DNA from: Chloroflexota bacterium
GTDB taxonomy: Bacteria > Chloroflexota > Dormibacteria > Dormibacterales > Dormibacteraceae
Assembly: GCA_005882115.1 (NCBI GenBank)
Contig: VBEG01000061.1
Coordinates: 1 to 35,389 of the forward strand
Length of the DNA: 35,389 nt
Direction: 5' to 3'
Both the position numbers and the translations under genes were made by a program. Each line of letters opens with the position of its first letter. Position 1 is the stretch's first letter. Positions 8,481-19,188 of the stretch are shown here, one piece after another. The notes beneath the pieces are model-generated. The model saw only the letters and a list, made by a program, of their open reading frames with translations, was not told where the DNA came from and did no database searches.

Positions 8481-11400
8481 TCACCACGCCCCAGCGCGCC
8501 AAGCGCAGGATCGAGACGTCGCAGCTCGAGGAGGATCCGCTCTGGTACAAGGACGCGCTCATCTACGAGCTCCACGTGCGGGCGTTCTACGACAGCGACG
8601 CCGACGGCGGCGGTGACTTTCGCGGCCTGGTCGAGAAGCTGCCCTACCTGCAGGAGCTCGGCATCAACGCGCTCTGGCTGCTGCCGTTCTATCCCTCGCC
8701 TCTACGCGACGACGGCTACGACATAGCCGATTACACCAACGTGAATCCGATGTACGGCACGCTGGGCGATGCCAACCAGTTGGTAAGAGAAGCGCACCGG
8801 CGCGGCATCCGGGTGATCAACGAGCTCGTGTGCAACCACACCTCGGACCAGCACCCCTGGTTTCAGCGCGCGCGGAGGGCGAAGCCGGGAACCGCCGCAC
8901 GTGACTTCTACGTGTGGAGCGAGACCAACCAGAAGTACCAGGACGTGCGGATCATCTTCAAGGACTTCGAGACGTCCAACTGGACCTGGGACCACGTCGC
9001 GAACGCCTACTACTGGCACCGTTTCTACTCGAGCCAGCCCGACCTCAACTTCGACAACCCCAAGGTCAAGGAGGCGATCTTCAAAGCCCTCGACTTCTGG
9101 ATGGACATCGGGGTCGACGGCGTCAGGCTCGACGCCGTGCCCTACCTGTTCGAGCGCGAGGGCACCAACGGCGAAAACCTGCCCGAGACGCATCAGTTCC
9201 TGCGCGAGCTGCGCCGCCATGTCGACAGCAACTACCGGAACCGCATGCTGCTTGCCGAGGCCAACCAGTGGCCCGAAGATTCGGTCGCCTATTTTGGACA
9301 GGGCGACGAGTGCCACATGTCGTTCCACTTCCCGCTAATGCCACGGCTCTTCATGGCGATCCGCATGGAGGACAGGTTCCCGATCGTCGACATCCTGGCC
9401 CAGACCCCCGCCATTCCCGACACCTCGCAGTGGGCGCTCTTCCTGCGCAACCACGACGAGCTCACGCTCGAGATGGTCACCGACGAGGAGCGCGACTATA
9501 TGTATCGCGCTTACACGCAGGACCGCCTCGCCCGCCTGAACCTCGGCATCCGGCGCAGGCTCGCACCCCTGCTCGGCAACGACCGCCGGCGCATCGAGCT
9601 GATGAACGGGCTCCTTTTCTCGCTGCCCGGCACCCCGGTCCTCTATTACGGGGACGAGATCGGCATGGGGGACAACATCTTTCTGGGCGACCGCAACGGC
9701 GTGCGCACTCCGATGCAATGGAGCGCCGACCGGAACGCCGGCTTCTCTCGCGCCAACCGCCAGCGCCTGTACCTGCCGGTCATCACCGACCCTGAGTACC
9801 ACTACGAGACCGTCAACGTCGAGGCCCAGCAGGGCAACCCGCACTCGATCTTCTCGTGGACGAAACGGCTGATCGCGCTGCGCAAGCGCCACCGCGCGTT
9901 CGGACGCGGCACACTCGAGCTGCTGCGGCCGGAAAACAGAAAGGTGCTTGCGTACGTCCGCAGCTACGAGTCAGAGCAGATCCTCTGCGTCGCCAACCTG
10001 TCGCGCTTCCTGCAGGCGCTCGAGCTGGACCTGACCAAGTGGAAGGGCCTCGTTCCCGTAGAGCTCTTCAGCAGCAACGAGATGCCGGTGATCGGCGACA
10101 ACCCGTACTTCCTGACCCTCGGCCCGCACGCCTTCTACTGGTTTGCCATGCAGCCGCGCGCGGCGGCGAGCATACAGAGCGACGGCGCCCAGGCGGCCGC
10201 CGTGCTGCCCGAGGTGCGTCTTGCCGGCGGTTGGGAGTCGGCCCTGGCCGGAGGCGCGAAGGAGCGGTTCGAGAGCGTGCTCGTCCGCTACATCCCGCAG
10301 CGGCGCTGGTTCGCGGGCAAGGCCCGGCGCGTGAAGACCGCGACGATCAGCGACGTCATCACCGTGCCCGGAGCGGAGAACTACGCGTACCTGACCTCGG
10401 TCGTGATCGGCTACGCGGACGGCGACCCCGACACCTACATGCTGCCCATCGCTTACGCCAATCCCGCCGAGGCGTCTCACATCATCGAGCGCTGGCCACA
10501 TGCGGCGATCGCGTGGGCCCGCAACCCAGGTGAGGAAGCGCGCGGATTGCTCTACGACGCCCTTGGACCGGCCAACTTCGCCGAGGCGATGCTCGGATCG
10601 ATCGCGCGCCACAAGCGTGCCGCCGGCGGCGCGGGGACACTGGTTGGCTCGACAACACGCGCGTTTGCGCGCCTGCGCGGGCCCGAGACGGTGCGCCTCG
10701 AGGCGCAGCTCTCGATCGCCGAGCAGAGCAACAACTCGGTGATCTTCGGCGAGCGCCTGATGCTGAAGGTCTTCCGCCGGCTTGAAGAGGGGGTGAACCC
10801 GGAGCTCGAGGTCGGGCGTTTCCTGACCGAAAAGACCAACTTCAGCCAGATCGCGCCGCTTGCAGGCACGCTCGAGTACCGCCGCCCGACGGGCGAACCG
10901 GTCAGCATCGCGATCCTCCAGGGCTACGTGCCGAACCAGGGCGACGCCTGGCAGCACACGCTGAACACGGTCGCGCACTACTTCAACGCGCCCGAGCTGG
11001 TGGGCATGCAGCCGCCCACGTTGCCCCGAAGCCTGCTCGAGGCAAGCCGGCTGGAGCCCTCCGAGCTGGCCGTGAAAGCGATCGGCGGCTACCTGGACTC
11101 GGCGCGTCTGCTCGGCCGCCGCACCGCCGAGCTGCACGCCGCGCTGTCCTCGGACCCGACCGATCCGGGGTTCGCGCCCGAGCGGATCTCGCCCCTCGAC
11201 CAGCGCTCGATCTACCAGTCGATCAGCGGTCTGTCAATGCGGGCTATCGACCTCCTCCGGACGCAGGTGAACAAGCTGCCGGCCGACGCGAAAGAGGAAG
11301 CGCGGAAGGTGCTGGAGCTCGACTCCCGGATTGCCTACTTGCTGAAAGCCTTCCTGGCCCGCCGCCTGAACACGACTCGCATCCGCGTGCACGGCGACTA

Positions 11401-11829
11401 TCACCTCGGCCAGGTGCTCTACACCGGGCACGATTTCGTGATCATCGATTTCGAGGGCGAGCCGACCAGGTCCCTGTACGAGAGGCGGCTCAAGCGCCTG
11501 GCCATGCGCGACGTGGCCGGGATGCTCCGGTCGTTTTCCTACGCAAGCCAGGCGGCGCTTCGCTCGCAAGAGATCGCCCCGGAGAGATTGCCCGAGCTGC
11601 ATGCATGGGCGCGCTTCTGGGTCGATTCGGTGTCCGCCGTATTCTTGAGGAGCTACCTGACGACCGCGGGCAACGCGTCGTGGGTATCGCAGAACCAGGA
11701 CGACCTCGAGCTCCAGCTCAACACCATGCTTTTGGAGAAGGCCCTGTACGAGCTTCGCTACGAGCTGAACCTGAGACCTGACTGGGTGCGCATCCCTCTG
11801 CGGGGCATCCTCGATCTTGTGACGCCTCC

Positions 11830-11833
<4 letters not shown>
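8477..11833 (+). CDS. treS: Trehalose synthase - maltokinase fusion (TreS-Mak)
   Basis: This 1118-residue protein has two enzymes. Residues 1 to about 560 are a GH13 trehalose synthase that interconverts trehalose and maltose: nucleophile Asp219 in GVRLDAVPYL, acid/base Glu261 in LLAEANQWPED, transition-state stabiliser Asp327 in FLRNHDELTLE. Residues from about 610 to the end are a maltokinase of the Mak/Pep2 type, beginning near VRYIPQRRWFAGKAR, with catalytic-loop Asp974 in RVHGDYHLGQV and Mg-binding Asp991 in IIDFEGEP. The kinase makes alpha-maltose 1-phosphate from maltose and ATP, the substrate of the neighbouring GlgE. I start at the GTG at 8477, which overlaps the glgE stop as GTGA; a longer frame from 8369 would run far into glgE. 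The fusion is known in many actinobacteria and other bacteria. Confidence 0.95.
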
Positions 11834-13752
<1,919 letters not shown>

Positions 13753-13762
13753 CCATCGGCGG

Positions 13763-15793
13763 TCAGGGCTGCGGCGACGGCATCCCCGCGCTGAACTTGT
13801 TGGTCGCTCCGGTCTCGGCGTGGATCACGTGCATCACCGCGTTGATCAGGGCCAGGTGCGAGAAGGCCTGCGGAAAGTTGCCGAGGTGCCGGCCGCTGCG
13901 AGGATCGATCTCTTCCGCGTACAGCTGCAGTGGGCTCGCGTAAGACAGCAGCTTCTCGCACAGCTCCCGCGCACGGTCGAGCTCGCCGATCTCGCACAGC
14001 GCTGACACCAGCCAGAACGAGCAGATCGTGAACGTGCCCTCCTCGCCGTGCAGGCCGTCGTCGGTCTCCTCGGGGCGGTAGCGAAGCACCATCCCGTCGA
14101 CCGTCAGCTCTTCGGCGATCGCGAGCACGGTCGCCCGCACACGCGGATCATCCGGCGGCAGGAAGCGGACCAGCGGGATCAGGAGCACGGACGCGTCCAG
14201 TGCCTTCGACCCGTAGCGCTGGACGAAGACGCCGCGGTCGTCGACCCCCTGCTCGCAGACGTCGGACTTGATCTCGTCCGCGACCGCCTGCCAGCTCTTG
14301 GCGAGCTCGAGATCGCCGTGCATCTCGGCCAATCGCGCGCCGCGATCCAGCGCCACCCAGCACATCAGCTTGGACGAGGTGAAATGCTGCGGCTCACCAC
14401 GCACCTCCCATATCCCACGGTCGGGCGTCTTCCAGTTTTCAATCGCGCACTCCACGGCGCGCTTCAGGATCGGCCACACGACCTCCGGCAGGTAGTCGCG
14501 CGACTTGGTGTGCAGGTACACCGAGTCGAGCACCGCGCCCCACACGTCGTGCTGCTGCTGGTTGTACGCGCCGTTGCCGATCCGGACCGGCTGCGAAGCC
14601 TCGTATCCGCTGAGGTAATCGAGAGTCTTCTCAGTTAACTCGTGCTCGCCGCCGATGCCGTACATGATCTGGAGGTCTTTCTTGCCGGCCGCGACGTCCG
14701 CGATGAAATAGAAGAAGTCGTTCGCCTCGCGGGCAAAGCCGAGCGTGTAAAGGCCCCACAGCATGAAGGTGCCGTCGCGGATCCACGTGTAGCGGTAGTC
14801 CCAGTTGCGCTCGCCGCCGATGGTCTCCGGCAGCGATGTGGTCGGCGCCGCAAGAAGCGCGCCGGTCGGGCTGTACGTGAGGCCCTTGAGCGTCAGCGCG
14901 CTGCGCTGGAGGTAGCTCTGCCACGGGTGTTCGGGGAAGTCGCCCCGGTTGATCCACTCGCGCCAGAAGTCCGCGGTGCGCTCGACGCGCTCGAACGCTT
15001 CCTCGACTGTGGCCGGCGCCGGGTGCTCGTCCCAGTACTCCTTGCCCGTCGAGTGGCGCGAGCGCGTCCACACCATGGCCACGTAGGCCTTCTCACCCTG
15101 GCGGAGGATCTTGGTCGCGTGGGCTCCAGGCCCTTCGAAACCGATCCGCAGGTCGGTGACCAGCTTGATCGGCACCTCGTCGGTGCCTCCGCTCGCGATG
15201 GCCTCGTTGTAGCTCTGCCCGGAGTACTCCCACCTGGCGGCCTTCTCGCCGTAGTCGAAGACCGGCTGGCAGTCAACGCTGATCTCGACGTTGCCGACCA
15301 CGCAGCGCGCGGTGCGGAGGAGGATGTGCTCGGCCTCGTAGTCGGATGGCGGACGGCGGTAGGTACCTGACCGCCGCTGGCTGTGATACCAGGGCCCGAT
15401 GCACATCGCGTCGCGCACGATCAGCCAGCCGTTTCGGGTGCGCCAGGTGGTCTCGAGGACAAGCGTGCCTGGGAGGTAGCGGCGCCCAGCGGGAACCTGG
15501 ACGCCGGTCGGCCCAAAGCGGAAGCTACCCGCCGCCCGGTCGAGCATGGCCGCGAAGACGCTTGGGCTGTCCGGCCTCGGGAGGCACATCCATTCCACCC
15601 GCCCGCTTGGCGCGACCAAACAATTGACCTCGCAGTCGGAGAGGAAGGCATACCCGGCAATGGGCGGAAACGAGCTGGAGACCCGTGGTTCGGCGACCTG
15701 CGGGCCGATCTCGGTGACAGTCGTCTGGCCGTCACCGTTCTGCGACGGTGCGATCGCTTGACCCAAGTCAGCCTGGCGGGCTTTTCTGGCCAC
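13763..15793 (-). CDS. GH15 family glycoside hydrolase (trehalase/glucoamylase type)
   Basis: This 676-residue inverting alpha-glucosidase releases beta-glucose from alpha,alpha-trehalose or from maltodextrin ends. The N-terminal beta-sandwich carries PPIAGYAFLSDCEVNCLVA and GRVEWMCLPRPDSPSVFA. The (alpha/alpha)6 domain contains GGERNWDYRYTWIRDGTFML and NGAYNQQQHDVWG. The likely catalytic pair is Glu463 in RGIWEVRGEP and Glu627/628 in LYAEEIDPRSGRHLGNFPQAF. The architecture matches mycobacterial-type GH15 trehalases and bacterial glucoamylases; I favour trehalase because of the setting, but glucoamylase is possible. The start is the GTG at 15793, 8 nt after the adk stop and 5 nt after AAGGA; the frame stays open further upstream only as a shadow of adk. 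It is the last gene of the importer transcript and would hydrolyse incoming disaccharides. Confidence 0.88.
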   Translation of the reverse strand: MARKARQADLGQAIAPSQNGDGQTTVTEIGPQVAEPRVSSSFPPIAGYAFLSDCEVNCLVAPSGRVEWMCLPRPDSPSVFAAMLDRAAGSFRFGPTGVQVPAGRRYLPGTLVLETTWRTRNGWLIVRDAMCIGPWYHSQRRSGTYRRPPSDYEAEHILLRTARCVVGNVEISVDCQPVFDYGEKAARWEYSGQSYNEAIASGGTDEVPIKLVTDLRIGFEGPGAHATKILRQGEKAYVAMVWTRSRHSTGKEYWDEHPAPATVEEAFERVERTADFWREWINRGDFPEHPWQSYLQRSALTLKGLTYSPTGALLAAPTTSLPETIGGERNWDYRYTWIRDGTFMLWGLYTLGFAREANDFFYFIADVAAGKKDLQIMYGIGGEHELTEKTLDYLSGYEASQPVRIGNGAYNQQQHDVWGAVLDSVYLHTKSRDYLPEVVWPILKRAVECAIENWKTPDRGIWEVRGEPQHFTSSKLMCWVALDRGARLAEMHGDLELAKSWQAVADEIKSDVCEQGVDDRGVFVQRYGSKALDASVLLIPLVRFLPPDDPRVRATVLAIAEELTVDGMVLRYRPEETDDGLHGEEGTFTICSFWLVSALCEIGELDRARELCEKLLSYASPLQLYAEEIDPRSGRHLGNFPQAFSHLALINAVMHVIHAETGATNKFSAGMPSPQP

Positions 15794-15801
15794 TTTCGTC
15801 C

Positions 15802-16377
15802 TTACCGAGAGGATATGACGATGGCCCGCCGTATGCGGTCGAAAACCTGCTCCGGCGTGCCCGTGCCGTTGATCCGCTCGAGCGCCACCCCCTGCCGGGC
15901 GTAGTGATCGAGCACGGCTTCGGTCAGCTTGTGGTACTCGTGCATGCGCTCGGTGATCGCCTTCCGGGTATCGTCGGCGCGGCCCTCGACTTTGGCGCGA
16001 TGCAGCAGCCGCTCGATCAGATCCCCTTCGGGAACCTCGAGTGCGATGACCAGATCCACCCGGTGACCCTCCTCGGCGAGCATGGCGTCCAGGGCCTGGG
16101 CCTGGCGCACCGTGCGCGGGAAGCCGTCGAGCAGGACGCCTGCTCCGGCCTCCGCCTCCGGCAGACGCCCCCGGACGATGTCCACGATCAGCTTGTCCGG
16201 CACGAGGTCGCCCGCGGCCATGATCCGGCCGGCCTCCTTGCCGATCGGCGTACCCCTTGCGACCTCGGCCCGCAGGATCTCGCCGGTCGACAGGTGTTTC
16301 AGGTTGAACTCGGCCTCGATGCGGGCCGCCTGGGTGCCCTTCCCGCTGCCGGGCGGGCCGAAGATGATCCCGATCAA
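15802..16377 (-). CDS. adk: Adenylate kinase, short form
   Basis: Adk catalyses ATP + AMP to 2 ADP. The P-loop GPPGSGKGTQ is at the N-terminus, followed by LSTGEILRAEVARGT (AMP-binding region), GVLLDGFPRTVRQAQAL and the short LID with GRADDTRKAITERM, without a zinc-finger insertion. I place the start at TTG 16377 (191 aa): it overlaps the upstream stop by 4 nt (TTGA) and begins exactly where the family begins. The ATG at 16413 (203 aa) would add MVGPPPQDTAAR and a 40-nt overlap. Bacterial adk usually sits in the ribosomal secY-adk-map region, so this copy between a ParB-like gene and a GH15 gene may be a second, pathway-specific paralogue, perhaps recycling the ADP made by maltokinase (inference). 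Confidence 0.9.
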   Translation of the reverse strand: MIGIIFGPPGSGKGTQAARIEAEFNLKHLSTGEILRAEVARGTPIGKEAGRIMAAGDLVPDKLIVDIVRGRLPEAEAGAGVLLDGFPRTVRQAQALDAMLAEEGHRVDLVIALEVPEGDLIERLLHRAKVEGRADDTRKAITERMHEYHKLTEAVLDHYARQGVALERINGTGTPEQVFDRIRRAIVISSR

Positions 16378-17264
16378 TCGTGCAGCTGTATCTTGCGGCG
16401 GCGGCCCCACCATGTCCGAGCGTTTTCCGCGAGCAGGGCATGGATCGCCGGGTCTGGACCGGCGGGCTCACCTTCCTGGCTCAGGGCGAGCCAGCGCCTC
16501 GTGATCTCGACGTAGAGGTCGGCCTCGGTCCAGCCCGGCAGCTGCTCCAGGACGTTGTGCTTGCGGATGGCGTCAGCGATTGGTCGGTAGACGTGGTCGT
16601 ACCAGCTCGCCGCCCCTTCCTGCAGGGGCACCTCGCGGTGCTGCTCGAGGCTGAGGAAGTAGCGATGGCCCGCGATGTGCTGGAGGATCTCGTCGTACCG
16701 TCCCAGGCGGCTGCACTCGAGGCGCGCCTCGGGCCGCGTGCGGTGGAGCTGCGTCACGTCGAGAAAAGCGGCGTACTCGGCGGCGCGGAGAAGGGAGGCT
16801 GCATCCGTCCCTTTCCCGAGCGGCGCGCGAGTCTTGACCTCGATCACGCGCGCGTTGAGGGTTGGCCGGCCCAGGTTGCGGGCGACCGAGACTCGGTGAT
16901 GGCCATCGATCACGTAATAGCGATCGTCGACCTTGTACACGTCGATGGGCGGCAGCTCATCGCCCTCGACCATCGCCTGGTAGATGCGGGCCCAGCGATC
17001 GCGCATCCTGCGGTTGACGGGAAGGAACATCGCGTCGAAATCCCCCGTCTTGGCATCGGGCGCGACCGAGCCGGCGATCTTGTCGACCGGGATCTCGTGC
17101 ACCCCGCCGAAGGCGCGGCCCTCCAATCCCGCTGCACGCAGCACCGGCTCGATCGACCGCAGTCGACCCGCGCGTCCGGTCAGGACCGAGCGCACGTTGC
17201 GCCAGAACGCGCGGGCGCGCGCGGAGTCGAAATCCTCGATGGCGCGGAAGCGCTCTAGGCCCAA
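16374..17264 (-). CDS. ParB/Srx-fold protein with long C-terminal domain (DUF4032-like)
   Basis: The product is a 296-residue protein. Residues about 53-145 match a ParB/sulfiredoxin-like fold: EIPVDKIAGSVA, LPPIDVYKVDDRYYVIDGHH and RVSVARNLG, with the nucleotide-site motif DGHHR at 120-124. The remaining 150 residues (YFLSLEQHREVPLQ, WYDHVYRPI, LYVEITRRW) look like the C-terminal region of actinobacterial proteins carrying DUF4032. There is no helix-turn-helix typical of a chromosome-partitioning ParB, so a role in DNA segregation is unlikely. The function is unknown; a nucleotide-binding switch or kinase-like activity is conceivable. It starts with TTG (17264), lies 28 nt downstream of the ATPase gene and overlaps adk by 4 nt. 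Sharing a transcript with a sugar importer, adk and GH15 suggests a link to sugar or energy metabolism. Confidence 0.75.
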   Translation of the reverse strand: MGLERFRAIEDFDSARARAFWRNVRSVLTGRAGRLRSIEPVLRAAGLEGRAFGGVHEIPVDKIAGSVAPDAKTGDFDAMFLPVNRRMRDRWARIYQAMVEGDELPPIDVYKVDDRYYVIDGHHRVSVARNLGRPTLNARVIEVKTRAPLGKGTDAASLLRAAEYAAFLDVTQLHRTRPEARLECSRLGRYDEILQHIAGHRYFLSLEQHREVPLQEGAASWYDHVYRPIADAIRKHNVLEQLPGWTEADLYVEITRRWLALSQEGEPAGPDPAIHALLAENARTWWGRRRKIQLHD

Positions 17265-17280
17265 AAGGGGAGGAGCCTAG
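17255..17280. other. Inverted repeat at the ParB-like gene start
   Basis: CTAGGC at 17255-17260 and GCCTAG at 17275-17280 form a 6-bp stem around a C/A/G-rich loop; the left arm covers the first codons of the ParB-like gene and the right arm its 5' leader. In the minus-strand mRNA it would fold over the TTG start codon at 17264, so it could lower translation of the gene. The stretch 17265-17292 between this gene and the ATPase stop holds nothing else except a short tRNA-T-arm-like string. Confidence 0.3.
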
Positions 17281-17292
17281 CGGGGATTCGAA

Positions 17293-18354
17293 CTAGAGAA
17301 GGGCCTGCTCGCTTTCGCCGTCGAAGAAGTGCAACCCTCGTGTGTCGAGGCCGAGGCGGACACGGTCACCAGGCGCCACCGCCATGCGGGGATCCACACG
17401 CGCGGTGAGCTGGTCGCCGCCGACCGAGCCGTAAAGGTACTGGTCGGAGCCAAGGCGCTCCACCACGTCGACCTTCATGTCGAGAGTCGTCCCGCCGTCC
17501 GTGGTGCGGTCCGTGACCGCTTCGGGACGGAATCCAAGAGTGCCCTTGGAACCAGCAGGTAGCGCCTTCGGCAGCTTGACCTCGAAGCCCGAGGCTTTGG
17601 CCGAGCCGTTGGTCACGTTGGCCGGGATGAAGTTCATGGTCGGCGTGCCGATGAAGCCGGCGACGAAGAGGTTGGCCGGGTGGTCATAGATCTCACCCGG
17701 GGTGCCCACCTGCTGCAGGATGCCCGCGTTCATGATCGCGATCCGGTCGCCCATCGTCATGGCTTCGACCTGGTCGTGGGTGACGTAGATGAACGTCGTC
17801 TGGAGGTCGCGGTGCAGCTTCTGCAGCTCGACGCGCGTCTGGCCACGCAGCTTGGCGTCCAGGTTCGACAAAGGCTCATCGAGCAGGAACACCTTAGGGC
17901 TGCGCACGATGGCCCGACCCAAGGCGACGCGCTGGCGCTGGCCGCCCGACAGGGCTCGAGGCTTGCGCTTGAGGAAGTTGTCGAGTCCGAGAATGCGCGA
18001 CGCGTTGCGCACCCGCTTGTCGATCTCCGACTTCTTCATGTGCGCCATCTGAAGCGGAAAAGCCATGTTGTCGTACACGCTCATATGCGGGTACAGGGCG
18101 TACGACTGGAAGACCATGGCGATGTCGCGGTCCTTGGCGGCGACATTGTTGACGACGCGGTCGCCGATGAGGATCTTGCCTTCGGTGATCGCCTCCAACC
18201 CGGCGAGCATCCGGAGCGCGGTCGATTTGCCGCAGCCGGAAGGACCGACAAGGACCATGAACTCCTTGTCCTTGATGTCGACGTTGAAGTCCTTGACGAC
18301 GGTGACATCGGCCGTGTAGCGCTTGACGACGTGGTCATAAGTTACTGATGCCAT
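17293..18354 (-). CDS. ugpC: Sugar ABC transporter ATP-binding protein (MalK/UgpC/AglK type)
   Basis: This 353-residue ATPase energises an alpha-glucoside-type importer at the inner face of the membrane. It shows Walker A GPSGCGKST (37-45), Q-loop Gln83 in MVFQSYALYPHMSV, signature LSGGQRQR (135-142), Walker B VFLLDEP (155-161), D-loop SNLDAKLR and the H-loop His in YVTHDQVEA. The C-terminal part after about residue 235 is the MalK-like OB-fold regulatory domain (FIPANV, GFRPEAV, DVVERLGSDQYLYG). The ATG lies 4 nt after the permease stop, with AGAGAG just upstream. Such ATPases are often shared between several sugar importers, so the symbol describes the family, not a proven glycerol-phosphate role. 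Confidence 0.93.
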   Translation of the reverse strand: MASVTYDHVVKRYTADVTVVKDFNVDIKDKEFMVLVGPSGCGKSTALRMLAGLEAITEGKILIGDRVVNNVAAKDRDIAMVFQSYALYPHMSVYDNMAFPLQMAHMKKSEIDKRVRNASRILGLDNFLKRKPRALSGGQRQRVALGRAIVRSPKVFLLDEPLSNLDAKLRGQTRVELQKLHRDLQTTFIYVTHDQVEAMTMGDRIAIMNAGILQQVGTPGEIYDHPANLFVAGFIGTPTMNFIPANVTNGSAKASGFEVKLPKALPAGSKGTLGFRPEAVTDRTTDGGTTLDMKVDVVERLGSDQYLYGSVGGDQLTARVDPRMAVAPGDRVRLGLDTRGLHFFDGESEQALL

Positions 18355-18358
18355 CTCT

Positions 18359-19051
18359 CTATCCCTTCACAGAACCGGCAAGAATGCCGCGGACGAAGTA
18401 ACGCTGGAGGCTGAGGAACACGATCAGCGGCACGATCATCGAGAAGAAAGCCGCGGCCGTCAACAGGTTGGAACCGGCGCCCAGCGAAGTCGTCAGGTTC
18501 GCAAGGTTCACCGTCATCGGCGCCACCTCGGCCGAGCTCCCGACGTAGATCAGGGCCACCAGCAGGTCGTTCCACACCCACAGGAACTGGAAGATCACCA
18601 GCGAGGCGATCGCCGGCACTGAAAGGGGCATCACCAGCCGGAAGAAGACCGTCAGGGTGCCCGCGCCGTCGATCTCCGCCGACTCGAAGAGGTCGCTGGG
18701 AAGCGCCCTGAAGAAGTTGGCCAGCAGATAGATCGAGAACGGCAGCCCGTAGCCGGCGTGGGCAAGCCACAGCGGCACCCAGGGCAGGCCGGGGATTCCT
18801 GTTGCCTCCAGGTTATCGGTCGTCCAGTGGAGGTTCTGGACGTAGAAGTGGAGGACCGGGATAAAGGTCAGCTGAAGCGGTACGGCAAGCAGACCGACCA
18901 GCGCAAGAAAGATGTAGTTGCGGCCCGGAAAGTTCATCCATGCGAATGCGTAGGCGGCGAACGCGCCAATCGTCACCGGGAGGACCGTGGCTGGGATCGC
19001 GATCATGAAACTGTTGAAGAAGGCCTGGCCAAGGTTGCTCTGCTCGAGCAT
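18359..19051 (-). CDS. Sugar ABC transporter permease, AglG/MalG-like (5' end disrupted)
   Basis: This 230-residue open frame contains most of a MalG-family inner-membrane permease. The EAA loop that contacts the ATPase is ESAEIDGAG (123-131). The stretches FAAYAFAWMNFPGRNYIFLA, VPLQLTFIPVL, WLAHAGYGLPFSIYLL and QFLWVWNDLLVALI, and the ending RYFVRGILAGSVKG, are close to the AglG alpha-glucoside permease of rhizobia. Five membrane helices remain. The family has 45 or more further N-terminal residues with an extra helix. The frame does continue upstream with GWWSAFSNPTQFTIDNYTAM, exactly the expected sequence, but contains no ATG, GTG or TTG and no hydrophobic segment. The annotated ATG 19051 is therefore only the first in-frame start of a damaged gene. 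The importer may be non-functional unless the break is an assembly error. Confidence 0.8.
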   Translation of the reverse strand: MLEQSNLGQAFFNSFMIAIPATVLPVTIGAFAAYAFAWMNFPGRNYIFLALVGLLAVPLQLTFIPVLHFYVQNLHWTTDNLEATGIPGLPWVPLWLAHAGYGLPFSIYLLANFFRALPSDLFESAEIDGAGTLTVFFRLVMPLSVPAIASLVIFQFLWVWNDLLVALIYVGSSAEVAPMTVNLANLTTSLGAGSNLLTAAAFFSMIVPLIVFLSLQRYFVRGILAGSVKG

Positions 19052-19188
19052 CGCCGTGTAGTTGTCGATCGTGAACTGGGTCGGATTCGAGAACGCGCTC
19101 CACCAACCCGTGACGCGGACAGACGGTCCGCGATCCAGCGGGGCGAGAAGGTTGTCGGCACGGGCCGCGCGGCGGCCGCGACGGTCAT
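19052..19188 (-). pseudogene. Remnant 5' end of the AglG-like permease gene, out of frame
   Basis: The ATG at 19188 overlaps the stop of the preceding permease gene by 4 nt (ATGA), just where the AglG start should be. Its frame reads MTVAAAARPVPTTFSPRW and then an Arg/Ser-rich nonsense tail. The rest of the permease (LLAPLDRGPSVRVTGWW, then SAFSNPTQFTIDNY) continues in a different frame. Neither frame encodes the first transmembrane helix, so a deletion whose length is not a multiple of three is the simplest explanation, located somewhere between about 19135 and 19160. Confidence 0.6.

Noticed and set aside
15794-16471. Upstream extension of the GH15 frame to give a 902-residue protein
   Set aside because: The extra residues are an out-of-frame reading of adk. 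GTG 15793 has AAGGA 5 nt upstream and begins just before the family's conserved N-terminus.
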